A DNA stretch of 26,516 nt from an uncultured Hyphomicrobiales bacterium (GTDB lineage: Bacteria > Pseudomonadota > Alphaproteobacteria > Rhizobiales > Rhizobiaceae): contig CALUBX010000020.1 in NCBI GenBank assembly GCA_943914405.1, positions 1-26,516 on the forward strand, given 5' to 3'. This document shows positions 1 through 7,967 of the stretch, one piece after another. How positions within the stretch are numbered: the stretch's first letter is position 1; every line of letters starts with the position of its first letter. Made by a program: the position numbers and the translations under genes. The notes beneath the pieces were generated by a model. It did not search any database and was not told the DNA's origin. It was given only the letters and a program-made list of their open reading frames with translations.

Positions 1-53
1 AGCACCAGACTACGAATCTGGGGGTCAGGAGTTCGAATCTCTTCGGGTGCGCC
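1..53 (+). tRNA. tRNA-Arg (anticodon ACG), 3' portion, cut by the window edge
   Basis: The anticodon stem CCAGA/TCTGG (5-9 and 17-21) encloses the loop CTACGAA, which puts ACG at 12-14 and reads Arg CGN codons. A T-arm follows, with stem AGGAG/CTCTT around the canonical loop TTCGAAT (31-37). Then come the 3' acceptor strand (43-49), discriminator G50 and an encoded CCA (51-53). The D-arm and 5' acceptor strand lie left of the window. Confidence 0.9.
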
Positions 54-172
54 ATCTGTTTCCCAAGACAACAAAATACGCCGGTCTGGTCCGCAGCGCA
101 GTTTGCTGTTGATCGCGCGCCGTCCTCATGCGACCAGCTTTGCGCCGCAGCAAGCTGAGAGATGAGGGAGCG

Positions 173-1696
173 ATGGCCCTGATGCGTTCTGCAGGATCTG
201 AGACCCACGGACGGCTGACCGGCTTCCTGGCCGGTGGGCTCAAGCAGACAGGTCTATTCTTCGCGCTCTATTTCATTCTGAGCATCGCGATACGCTTGGT
301 GCTGCCGAATGGGCTGACCCTGGATGAGGCGGAGCAGTCGCTTTTCTCCCAGCACTGGCTTCTGGGCTATGGCCCGCAGCCGCCCTTCTACAATTGGGTG
401 CAGACGACCGTGGTCTCTGTTCTCGGTATTTCGCTTCTGTCGCTGGCGCTTCCGAAGTTCGTGATGCTGTTTCTGTGTTACCTGTTCTACGGAATGGCAG
501 CGCGTCAAATCTCCGACCGGCCGGTCTTCGCGTCGCTTGGGATGCTGAGCCTTCTGGCACTTCCGCAGCTCTCCTACATGCCGCAGCAGGATCTTACCCA
601 TACGGTGGCCGTGCTGATGGCCGCGGCCCTCTTTCTCTACGCGCTCTGCCGCACTTTGGCTCGGCCGGATTGGCAGGGTTACGCACTGCTGGGTCTGGCG
701 ATCGGCATAGGCACGATCTCCAAATACAATTTCGTTCTCCTGCCGGTGGCGACGCTGCTCGCGGTCGTATGCGAAGCGGAGTGGCGTCGTCGGCTGTTCG
801 ACCGGCGCTTTCTTCTCACCATCCTCATTGCTCTGGCGATCGTGCTGCCGCATGCGCTCTGGCTGCGGAGCCATGTCGATCTGGCAACCGGTGGCACGAT
901 CAGCAAGATGGTGGAAGCGCACGCTCCTCATGGTGCGGCACGGATCGGGAAAGCCTTGCTGTCGCTCGTTCTTGCCTGCCTTGCCTTCGGCGCGCTCGCG
1001 GTGATCACTCTCGGAGTGTCGCTGCGTGGGTCCGTGCCGCAAGCCTGGCGCGCGACCAACGAATGGACCCGCCTGTTCGCCAGGATCATGCTGTTCTCGC
1101 TCGGCCTTGTGGTCCTGGTGATCGTCATCGCCGGCACCACCAAGATCACCGAACGCTGGCTCGATCCTTATCTCCTGCCCCTGCCACTCTATCTCCTGCT
1201 CAAATTCGATAGGGCCGGCGCTGATCTTGGCCGGCTGCTGCCGCGGCTGATCCCGTTCTTTCTGCTGATCATGGTGGTCGCCCTTTTACCTGCGCCCGCG
1301 AAAACATGGGGCGCAGCCGTGACCGGTTCTTACGGGCGGATGAATATGCCGTTCGATCTTGCGGCAGACCGGCTTCGCGCCGAGCGAGGCCCCGCATTGG
1401 TTCTCGCCCAGGGCATGCATCTTGCCGGCAATATGCGTCTGCAGTTCCCGGACACTCCCGTCGTCGACAGCAATGACGTGATGGAAGGCAGGACACAGCC
1501 GGAAACGGATGTACGACCGGTTCTCCTGGTCTGGATGCCAGTCGAGGGCAAATCAGCTCCGGCCGCCCCGGATGTCGCCGCCCTGGCGGCCAAATACGGA
1601 CTTGCGCCTTCGCAGAGCGGTGTTCTGGAACTGCCATATCGCTTCGGCCGGAATGATGCCCCCAATTGGAAGCTCGCCTATGCCTGGCTCAAATAG
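173..1696 (+). CDS. Glycosyltransferase family 39 (PMT/ArnT-like) membrane protein
   Basis: An integral membrane protein of about 507 residues with many hydrophobic segments. After the first membrane segment comes NGLTLDEAEQ, whose acidic residue (D51 from this start) lies in the first periplasmic loop, where GT39/PMT_2 enzymes keep their catalytic acidic residue. Such enzymes move a sugar from a polyprenyl-phosphate donor to lipid A, another lipid or a protein on the periplasmic face. The C-terminal third (from about residue 380) is soluble and probably periplasmic. The start is uncertain: ATG 128 has no ribosome site, while AGGGAG at 165-170 lies 2 nt before ATG 173 and 11 nt before ATG 182. 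It stands alone after tRNA-Arg. The acceptor cannot be read from sequence. Confidence 0.8.
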   Translation: MALMRSAGSETHGRLTGFLAGGLKQTGLFFALYFILSIAIRLVLPNGLTLDEAEQSLFSQHWLLGYGPQPPFYNWVQTTVVSVLGISLLSLALPKFVMLFLCYLFYGMAARQISDRPVFASLGMLSLLALPQLSYMPQQDLTHTVAVLMAAALFLYALCRTLARPDWQGYALLGLAIGIGTISKYNFVLLPVATLLAVVCEAEWRRRLFDRRFLLTILIALAIVLPHALWLRSHVDLATGGTISKMVEAHAPHGAARIGKALLSLVLACLAFGALAVITLGVSLRGSVPQAWRATNEWTRLFARIMLFSLGLVVLVIVIAGTTKITERWLDPYLLPLPLYLLLKFDRAGADLGRLLPRLIPFFLLIMVVALLPAPAKTWGAAVTGSYGRMNMPFDLAADRLRAERGPALVLAQGMHLAGNMRLQFPDTPVVDSNDVMEGRTQPETDVRPVLLVWMPVEGKSAPAAPDVAALAAKYGLAPSQSGVLELPYRFGRNDAPNWKLAYAWLK

Positions 1697-1805
1697 TCTC
1701 TGTGGAGGCTGGTAAGCTTTGAGCAGAGCATACGCCTGCTGCTCTATGAAAAGCCGCACGCGTTGATATACGGACGAATTCGAGAGCTGAGCAGGGAGCT
1801 GGCTG

Positions 1806-2513
1806 ATGACTGACACGCAAAAGGTCGCGCTGATCACGGGTGGTGGACGCGGAATGGGAGAGGCGATCGCCCGGGAGCTGCATGCCCAGGGCTACGGCCT
1901 GGCGCTGATGTCGCCATCGCAAAGCTGCGAGAATTTGGCGCAGGAACTCGGCGGAGTGGCCTCGCGCGGGGTGGCGGAGAAGGCCGAGGACCTACAGGCT
2001 ATCGTTGACCTGGCGATGAAGACATACGCGCGCATCGATGCCGTCGTGAACCTTTCGGGCCACCCGCCCAAGGGCGACCTCCTCGATATCACCGACGAGT
2101 CCTGGACTTTGGGCTCGGACATGATGGTGCTCTCGCTGGTGCGTATGGCCCGACTGGTGACACCGATCATGCTGAGCCAGGGGGGCGGCGCCTTCGTCAA
2201 CATCACGACGTTCGCGGCCTTTGAGCCATCGCTTGTCTTCCCCGTATCCTGTACCTATCGGGCCGCCGCGGGCGCCTTCACCAAATTATATTCGGACCGC
2301 TATGCGGCAGACAACATCCGGATGAACTGCATTCTTCCGGGCTATATCGATAGTCTCGACCATAAGCCCGGTACGGCTGACAAGGTGCCGATGAAGAGGC
2401 TCGGGCAGGTGCAGGAGATCGCCAAAACCGCAGCCTTCCTGTTGTCGGATGGCGCCGGCTACATCACCGGACAGAATATCCGCGTCGATGGCGGCGTCAC
2501 ACGGCACGTCTGA
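1806..2513 (+). CDS. SDR-family (short-chain dehydrogenase-like) protein lacking the catalytic Lys
   Basis: A 235-residue Rossmann protein of classical SDR length. The dinucleotide-binding TGGGRGMG lies at residues 11-18, and NLSG at 82-85 replaces the usual NNAG. A C-terminal GQNIRVDGG matches SDR proteins. The active site is abnormal: the usual YxxxK reads YRAAA, so Tyr151 is kept but Lys155 is Ala, and the catalytic Ser region reads NITT. The fold is secure, but dehydrogenase activity is doubtful or needs another mechanism. The start follows AGGGAG (1793-1798) with 7-nt spacing. It lies 85 bp upstream of the proline racemase-family gene on the same strand and may be cotranscribed with it. 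Exact substrate unknown. Confidence 0.85.
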   Translation: MTDTQKVALITGGGRGMGEAIARELHAQGYGLALMSPSQSCENLAQELGGVASRGVAEKAEDLQAIVDLAMKTYARIDAVVNLSGHPPKGDLLDITDESWTLGSDMMVLSLVRMARLVTPIMLSQGGGAFVNITTFAAFEPSLVFPVSCTYRAAAGAFTKLYSDRYAADNIRMNCILPGYIDSLDHKPGTADKVPMKRLGQVQEIAKTAAFLLSDGAGYITGQNIRVDGGVTRHV

Positions 2514-2598
2514 TAACGACATGCGCTAAAGCAAAGACTTAAAGCGTCAAGAGTGAATCTGAAAGATCGCGACACGCTTTGGAGAGCAGGGGAAAACG

Positions 2599-3636
2599 AT
2601 GAGGTGGAAACGCACGATCCAGCTTCTGGATGTCCATGCGGAAGGAGAGATCGGCCGGGTTGCGATCGGCGGGGTGCCGAAGATTCCGGGCGCGACCGTC
2701 GCCGAGCAATTGGCATGGCTGAACAGCGATCCTAAGGGTCAGGAGCTTCGCCGCTTCCTCTGCCTGGAGCCGCGGGGCGCCCCCATCGGTTCCGTCAACC
2801 TGCTCCTGCCGGCGCGGCATCCGGATGCCGACGCGGCCTTCATCATTCTCCAACCGGACCAGGCGCATGCGAGCTCCGGCTCAAACTCCATCTGCGTCAC
2901 CACCGCGCTGCTCGAAGCCGGTATCGTCGAGATGAAGGAGCCGGAAACAGTCGTGACCCTGGAAACGGCGGCCGGCTTGGTGAAAGCCGTGGCGACCTGC
3001 CGCGACGGGCGGTGCGAAAAGGTGAAGCTCACCATGGTCCCCTCCTTCGTCCATCAGCTGGATGTGCCGCTCGCTACGCCGCAATGGGGAGAGATCAAGA
3101 TCGATCTTTGCTATGGCGGCATCTTCTACGCACTTGTGGATGTGGACCAGATCGGGTTGACCATTGGAAAGGCGAATGCGGCAGCGCTGGTCAGCGCAGG
3201 CATGGTCATCAAGGACCTCGTCAACCGGCAGGTGACGGTGGTGCATCCCGAGATCCCTGCAATCTCAGGCGTCGCCTATGTCATGTTCCGCGATACCGAA
3301 GAGGACGGCACCGTGCGAACCTGCACCACGATGTGGCCGGGCCGTGCTGACCGGTCACCCTGTGGTACCGGTAATTCCGCAAACCTGGCTGCTCTTCATG
3401 CGCGAGGTCAGGCAAGGCTCGGCGACGTCTTCCAGTCTCGCTCGATCATCGGAACGCAGTTCGAAGTGGGCCTCGCCGGAGAGACGACGGTCGCAGGACG
3501 CCCTGCAATCGTTCCGACGATCGCAGGGCGGGGCTTTACCTTCGGGCTGCATCAGGTGGCGCTGGATCCGTTCGATCCGCTCAGCGACGGCTTCGCCATG
3601 ACCGATGTCTGGGGCCCTTCGGCAGGAGAAATCTAG
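2599..3636 (+). CDS. Proline racemase superfamily enzyme (hydroxyproline epimerase / trans-3-hydroxyproline dehydratase-like), Ser/Cys active site
   Basis: A 345-residue protein of the proline racemase family. The second catalytic cysteine is clear in DRSPCGTGN (C255). At the first catalytic position, where proline racemase has Cys before Gly-His, this protein has Ser93 in ASSGSNSIC, giving a Ser/Cys pair. Family members act on proline or hydroxyproline by C-alpha proton abstraction: epimerisation with two Cys, or dehydration of 3-hydroxyproline when one Cys is replaced. I infer 4-hydroxyproline epimerase and/or trans-3-hydroxy-L-proline dehydratase activity in hydroxyproline catabolism. The start at 2599 follows a GGGGA site. 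No other hydroxyproline catabolic genes are nearby. Confidence 0.85.
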   Translation: MRWKRTIQLLDVHAEGEIGRVAIGGVPKIPGATVAEQLAWLNSDPKGQELRRFLCLEPRGAPIGSVNLLLPARHPDADAAFIILQPDQAHASSGSNSICVTTALLEAGIVEMKEPETVVTLETAAGLVKAVATCRDGRCEKVKLTMVPSFVHQLDVPLATPQWGEIKIDLCYGGIFYALVDVDQIGLTIGKANAAALVSAGMVIKDLVNRQVTVVHPEIPAISGVAYVMFRDTEEDGTVRTCTTMWPGRADRSPCGTGNSANLAALHARGQARLGDVFQSRSIIGTQFEVGLAGETTVAGRPAIVPTIAGRGFTFGLHQVALDPFDPLSDGFAMTDVWGPSAGEI

Positions 3637-3637
3637 A

Positions 3638-4564
3638 TCAGATTTCCTTGGCGGCCCCGGCGGGCGTTTCCACATCGCCCTGCTTCAGGACGAGCGACTT
3701 GACGCCTTCGACGGCTGCGTCTTCGGAAGGTGCAGGCACAATGCCGGCCTGTTGGAACTGAAGATACTTGTAAGCGCCGAAGACATCGCCTTTCTGCGCG
3801 GCCTCAAGATACATCTCCGCAGCCTTCTTCGGGTCGGCAGCAATACCTTCCCCGGCCTCGTACATCAGGCCGAGATTGATCATGGCGTCCGTATTGCCGC
3901 GCTGTGCAGCCAGATCATACCATGCGATGGCAGTCTGGTCGTCCTGTGGAACCAGATGTCCTTCGTCATAGATGGCGCCGATGTTGAAGGCGGCGGTGTC
4001 GTCACCCTCTGCGGCGGCCCGTTCGAACCAGGAAAGGGCCTTGTTCACATCCGGCTGGGTGCCGAGGCCGTCGCGATAGGCAACGCCGAGATTATAGGCT
4101 GCAAGCCGGTTGCCGCTGGACGCAGCCTCCGTATAGAGGCGGAATTCCGCATTCTCGTCGCCGAGGCGGCCCATCAGCATTCCGAAATTGACCTTCGCGG
4201 CTGCATACCCGCCTTTGACGGCGGCGTCATAGGCAGCCATGGCCTGATCGGCCTGGTTGGCGTTGTTCAGCGCCCGGCCAAGCTGGTATGCATAGCGGGG
4301 ATTGCCGGACGTCTCGAAGGCGACGCGGCAGGCGTCCACTGCGCCAGCGCCGATCTTCGCGATATCGACGGGGGCGAACTCGCCATTGCGCTGATCGTCA
4401 TAGGGGCTGCCGGCCAGCTGGTCGCATTCGTTCTGCATGGCAGATGCGAGCACGAGCTTTCCACGTTCCGCCGCATCAGGGGAAACCGTCAAAGCGCAGA
4501 GCGCAGCAGCTGCGCCTGTGAATATTGCAAATCCCCTGTTGACTTTCGATGCCCGGGATTTCAT
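3638..4564 (-). CDS. Secreted Sel1-like (SLR/TPR) repeat protein
   Basis: A 308-residue protein. The N-terminus has basic residues and then a hydrophobic stretch (about residues 11-27), which looks like a signal peptide, so export to the periplasm is likely. From about residue 110 it carries four to five Sel1-like repeats of about 36 residues, with the pattern A..LG..Y..G.G...D...A..W...AA..G. These alpha-solenoid repeats normally mediate protein-protein contacts. The frame is open upstream to 5002, but ATG 4564 is preferred: GGAG lies 6 nt before it and the signal peptide begins there. It is divergent from pyrC, sharing a 237-bp intergenic region. Partner and role unknown. Confidence 0.8.
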   Translation of the reverse strand: MKSRASKVNRGFAIFTGAAAALCALTVSPDAAERGKLVLASAMQNECDQLAGSPYDDQRNGEFAPVDIAKIGAGAVDACRVAFETSGNPRYAYQLGRALNNANQADQAMAAYDAAVKGGYAAAKVNFGMLMGRLGDENAEFRLYTEAASSGNRLAAYNLGVAYRDGLGTQPDVNKALSWFERAAAEGDDTAAFNIGAIYDEGHLVPQDDQTAIAWYDLAAQRGNTDAMINLGLMYEAGEGIAADPKKAAEMYLEAAQKGDVFGAYKYLQFQQAGIVPAPSEDAAVEGVKSLVLKQGDVETPAGAAKEI

Positions 4565-4801
4565 TGTCCGCTCCGAATTACCTTCCGATTTGCTTAACAA
4601 ACGCCCAAGGGCCGGCCTTGTTCCGGCGTTTTCTTTACGTTTGCCGCGAATGACCTTCATCAGCCGCACATCTTTGTGAACGTTCGCTTCGAGCTTCTGT
4701 TCGGATTTCGCCGGTGTGACTTCAGCTTTGCTCCGCCACACGGTCATTGTCTTGGCAGAACCAATGGTGTTAAGGCAGGCTCTCACATCAATGGACCTGC
4801 C
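4565..4801. promoter_or_regulatory. Divergent intergenic region between the Sel1-repeat gene and pyrC
   Basis: This 237-bp region must hold the promoters of both divergent genes. I see no convincing -35/-10 pair, operator palindrome or riboswitch. The readable frames across it are extensions of the flanking genes and lack credible start sites. Confidence 0.4.
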
Positions 4802-5845
4802 ATGAAAGCGATCTCGATCCGCCGCCCCGATGACTGGCACCTGCATCTGCGCGACGGAGCAGTGCTCGAAGGTGTTATTGCCGATACCAGCCGGAACTTT
4901 GCCCGCGCAATCATCATGCCGAACCTGGTGCCCCCGGTGGTCACTACGGCAGATGCTGAAGCCTACCGTCAGCGGATTATGGCGGCCCTGCCGCATGGGC
5001 ACCGTTTCGAGCCCCTAATGACCCTCTACCTGACGGATCACACTGAGGCAGACGATGTTGAGCAGGGTAAGCGCAGCGGCCTGATCACCGCGGTGAAGCT
5101 CTATCCGGCCGGCGCGACGACCAATTCTCATGGGGGCGTTCGTGACCTGGACAAGGTCATGCCCGTCCTCGAGCGCATGGCTACGATCGGCCTCCCGCTG
5201 TGTGTCCATGGCGAGGTGACGACGCCTGAGGTCGACATCTTCGACCGCGAAGCCGTCTTCATCGAAACGGTTCTCGATCCTCTGCGCCGGCGTCTGCCCG
5301 AGCTGAAGGTCACCATGGAACACGTGACCACCAAGGACGGCATCGACTATATCAAGTCGTCAAAGGCCAATCTCGCCGGCTCAATCACGACCCACCACTT
5401 GATCATCAACCGCAATGCGATCCTGGTTGGGGGAATCCGTCCTCATTATTATTGTCTTCCAGTCGCCAAGCGCGAGCATCACCGCCTGGCATTGCGTGCG
5501 GCGGCGACCTCCGGCGACGAGCGCTTCTTCCTCGGTACCGATTCGGCACCTCATGTGGATCCCCTGAAGGAATGCAGCTGTGGCTGCGCGGGCATTTATA
5601 CATCGCCAAACACCATGAGCTGCCTGGCCCATGTGTTCGAGGACGAGAATGCTCTGGACCGGCTCGAGGCCTTCACCTCGTTGAACGGTCCCCGCTGGTA
5701 TAATCTCGCACCGAACGAAGAAACAATAGCCCTTGTCAAGCAAGACCAGCCGGTGCAATTTCCAGTAAAGCGGGAAACGGGCGCCGGTGCTATTACCGTA
5801 TTTGATCCGATGTTCCCGATCTACTGGGATGTGATTGATAAGTGA
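4802..5845 (+). CDS. pyrC: Dihydroorotase
   Basis: A 347-residue protein matching the length of E. coli-type PyrC. It cyclises N-carbamoyl-L-aspartate to dihydroorotate, the third step of de novo pyrimidine synthesis, in the cytosol. The metal-binding HxH is in DWHLHLRDG (H13, H15), the carboxylated lysine is K99 in AVKLYPAGATTNS, H136 lies in CVHGEV, another His is in MEHVTT, and the catalytic Asp region reads GTDSAPH. The start at 4802 is chosen because the family begins just before the HLHLRDG strand; the upstream ribosome site is weak. pyrE follows after one intervening gene, so both pyrimidine genes lie on the same strand. Confidence 0.95.
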   Translation: MKAISIRRPDDWHLHLRDGAVLEGVIADTSRNFARAIIMPNLVPPVVTTADAEAYRQRIMAALPHGHRFEPLMTLYLTDHTEADDVEQGKRSGLITAVKLYPAGATTNSHGGVRDLDKVMPVLERMATIGLPLCVHGEVTTPEVDIFDREAVFIETVLDPLRRRLPELKVTMEHVTTKDGIDYIKSSKANLAGSITTHHLIINRNAILVGGIRPHYYCLPVAKREHHRLALRAAATSGDERFFLGTDSAPHVDPLKECSCGCAGIYTSPNTMSCLAHVFEDENALDRLEAFTSLNGPRWYNLAPNEETIALVKQDQPVQFPVKRETGAGAITVFDPMFPIYWDVIDK

Positions 5846-5956
5846 TATCTAATCTATATTGGAGGCCATAAGATACGAGGTCTTGATAACCTTTTGGAGA
5901 CGATCGGACTTTAGCTTTGCCGCGTTCCCGCTTCGGTTTGGAAGAGGACATACGGC

Positions 5957-7135
5957 ATGATGCTCGATTATCATTCTCTTCTGCTTGCGCTCGGCGTTTC
6001 TGCAGCCTGCCTGATGGTGACGCTGTTCGGCACCTGGTTTTCGCGACGTGCGGACTCGTTCCTGCTGACGCTGGTCGTTTCACTGCTGTTTACAGTTGCC
6101 GGTATCGGCGTCTATAGCGTCTATACGAGCAAGGCGAGCCTGCTGACCGCCGCCCTGGCTTACTGCCTGCTGATGAGCGGGTTTTCAGTCATCTATGCAG
6201 CATCGGTCCAGTTCCGGAAGGGCGGTCGTCCGTGGAAGCGCGCCATCGACATCGCCAGCATCAGCATCGCGATTGGCCTCCCGCCGATCACCGGCGGCCT
6301 CGATGGGCTGGGCTTCATCGTCATGAATGTGGGCACCGCTGCCCTTCTGGTGGGAACAGCCTGGCAATACTGGTTGGCGCGTGCGGAAGCGCCTGGCCCC
6401 CTCGGCGGCATGGCGATACTCTACCTGATGAGCGGTCTCTCCTTTGCCCTCTGTGCTTGGGTGTTGATCCAGGACGGACAGCTTTCTCTTGGGCATGCGC
6501 CGGACAATTGGGCGGAGAACCTCAACCTCGGAGTTTGCATCGCGGGGATGACCGGGATCGGCGCTCTCTCCCTGGCGCTTCACCAGTGGCGGCTGGCGGC
6601 GCTTCATCGCAACGAGGCGATGACGGACGCTTTGACAGGCCTTCTGAACCGGCGCGCGCTGTTCGATCGCCATGGTCAACGCAGGCTGGGCGCATCCAGC
6701 GCGGTTGTGATCTTCGACATCGACAGGTTCAAGGCCATCAACGACCAATACGGACATGCTGCCGGCGACCGAGTGCTGAAAATCTTTGCCTTGGAATTGG
6801 TCGCGGATGTGAACGTTCCGCAGACGGCAGCGCGCCTCGGCGGCGAGGAATTCGCGCTTATCCTTGATAATGTGATGCCCGGTCGGGCCGAACGGATCGC
6901 AGATGAGATCCGTCGTCGCTTTGCGGCGCGTGATATCGAGGTGGACGGACAAACACTCCGATGCACGGTCAGCGCGGGTGTTGCCTTCGGCCTGCCGGGA
7001 GGTCAGTCTTTCGATACGGTGCTGAGCCTTGCGGATCAGGCGCTCTATCAGGCAAAGCATGCGGGGCGCAACCGGGTCGAGATGGCCGGGCATTTGCGGG
7101 AGGTCTTGGCAAGCGAAAGCCGCACAAGCGCCTGA
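5957..7135 (+). CDS. Membrane-bound diguanylate cyclase (GGDEF)
   Basis: A 392-residue protein. Residues 1-210 hold about six hydrophobic segments forming an unclassified membrane sensor domain. A GGDEF domain follows, with MTDALTGLLNRRAL (from residue 222), metal-binding FDID (253-256) and the active-site GGEEF at 295-299. The signature is intact, so synthesis of cyclic di-GMP from two GTP is expected. No RxxD inhibitory site precedes GGEEF (the region reads NVPQTAARLGGEEF), so classic product inhibition is probably absent. No EAL domain is present. AGAGGA sits about 9 nt before ATG 5957. The gene lies between pyrC and pyrE on the same strand. Confidence 0.92.
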   Translation: MMLDYHSLLLALGVSAACLMVTLFGTWFSRRADSFLLTLVVSLLFTVAGIGVYSVYTSKASLLTAALAYCLLMSGFSVIYAASVQFRKGGRPWKRAIDIASISIAIGLPPITGGLDGLGFIVMNVGTAALLVGTAWQYWLARAEAPGPLGGMAILYLMSGLSFALCAWVLIQDGQLSLGHAPDNWAENLNLGVCIAGMTGIGALSLALHQWRLAALHRNEAMTDALTGLLNRRALFDRHGQRRLGASSAVVIFDIDRFKAINDQYGHAAGDRVLKIFALELVADVNVPQTAARLGGEEFALILDNVMPGRAERIADEIRRRFAARDIEVDGQTLRCTVSAGVAFGLPGGQSFDTVLSLADQALYQAKHAGRNRVEMAGHLREVLASESRTSA

Positions 7136-7210
7136 AAATGCATCGCCGCACGCTGGCGCGACCTTCTCCAGGCTGGTAAGGCGCCTTTATCGTCAAGAAG
7201 GAGCGGGCGC

Positions 7211-7906
7211 ATGATCCAGACCACATTTCCAGAACGAAGCGTGATGGCCGAACTGATGGCAAAAATGCTCTGGGAAATCGGAGCGGTCCATTTCAGCGCG
7301 AACAAGCCTTACAAGCTCTCCTCCGGCATGATGAGCCCCGTCTACATCGACTGCCGGAAGCTTCTATCCTACCCACGAGTCCGATCCGCCATCATGGATT
7401 TTGCTGCTGCGACCGTGCTGCGCGATGCCGGCTTCGAAAAATTTGATTGCATTGCCGGTGGAGAAACCGCGGGCATTCCGTTCGCGGCCATTCTGGCCGA
7501 GCGGCTCGGTCTTCCGATGATCTACGTCCGCAAGGCGCCCAAGGGTCACGGCCGCAACGCACAGATCGAAGGCCACATGCCGGAAGGTGCCCGCGTCCTC
7601 GTCATCGAGGATCTGACGACGGCCGGCGGCAGCATGTTCAAGTTCATCGACGCGATCCGCGCAGCAGGCGGGATTGTCGATCACGGGATGGCTCTGTTCT
7701 ACTACGATATCTTCGATGCTGGCGCCTTGCGATTTGCCGAGGGGAAGGTGCAGCTCCACCACATCGCCACCTGGCGCCACGTGCTTGCCGTTGCGCGGGA
7801 GCAGAAGCTGTTTGACGATGCCACCTTGGGCGAGGTGGGAGCTTTCCTCGATGCGCCTCTTGCATGGTCGGGCCGCAACGGAGGCGTTACTGAGCTTTCG
7901 CTCTAG
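7211..7906 (+). CDS. pyrE: Orotate phosphoribosyltransferase
   Basis: A 231-residue type I phosphoribosyltransferase. It joins orotate to PRPP to give orotidine 5'-monophosphate in pyrimidine synthesis. The PRPP-binding motif VLVIEDLTTAGGS is at about residues 129-141. The FDCIAGGETAGIPFA segment and the YVRKAPKGHGRNAQIEG loop (about 105-121) are the expected catalytic-loop features. AAGGAG (7198-7203) lies 7 nt before the ATG, supporting this start. The fructokinase-like gene begins 61 bp downstream on the same strand, an arrangement described in Rhizobium. Confidence 0.95.
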   Translation: MIQTTFPERSVMAELMAKMLWEIGAVHFSANKPYKLSSGMMSPVYIDCRKLLSYPRVRSAIMDFAAATVLRDAGFEKFDCIAGGETAGIPFAAILAERLGLPMIYVRKAPKGHGRNAQIEGHMPEGARVLVIEDLTTAGGSMFKFIDAIRAAGGIVDHGMALFYYDIFDAGALRFAEGKVQLHHIATWRHVLAVAREQKLFDDATLGEVGAFLDAPLAWSGRNGGVTELSL

Positions 7907-7907
7907 C

Positions 7908-7943
7908 CTTTTGACAAAAGCTCGCCTAATCCTCTGACAAAAG
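7908..7943 (+). repeat. Short palindrome plus direct repeat between pyrE and frk
   Basis: Two bases after the pyrE stop lies CTTTTG-a-CAAAAG (7908-7920), a perfect 6-bp-arm palindrome. The 9-mer TGACAAAAG occurs at 7912-7920 and again at 7935-7943, 23 bp apart. It could be a weak hairpin or paired half-sites; no T-run marks it as a classical terminator. Confidence 0.4.
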
Positions 7944-7967
7944 GATGTGCATTCCCGGGAGGAACTC

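Noticed and set aside
254..1042. A 262-codon minus frame opposite the glycosyltransferase
   Set aside because: The composition is Arg, Gln and His rich with no domain, while the + strand has clear membrane segments and the GT39 motif.
3605..4597. A 330-codon + strand frame
   Set aside because: It is the antisense shadow of the Sel1-repeat gene; the minus-strand frame has repeats, a signal peptide and a ribosome site.
4565..5002. N-terminal extension of the Sel1-repeat protein overlapping pyrC
   Set aside because: It would run antisense through the pyrC start and hide the signal peptide; ATG 4564 has its own GGAG site.
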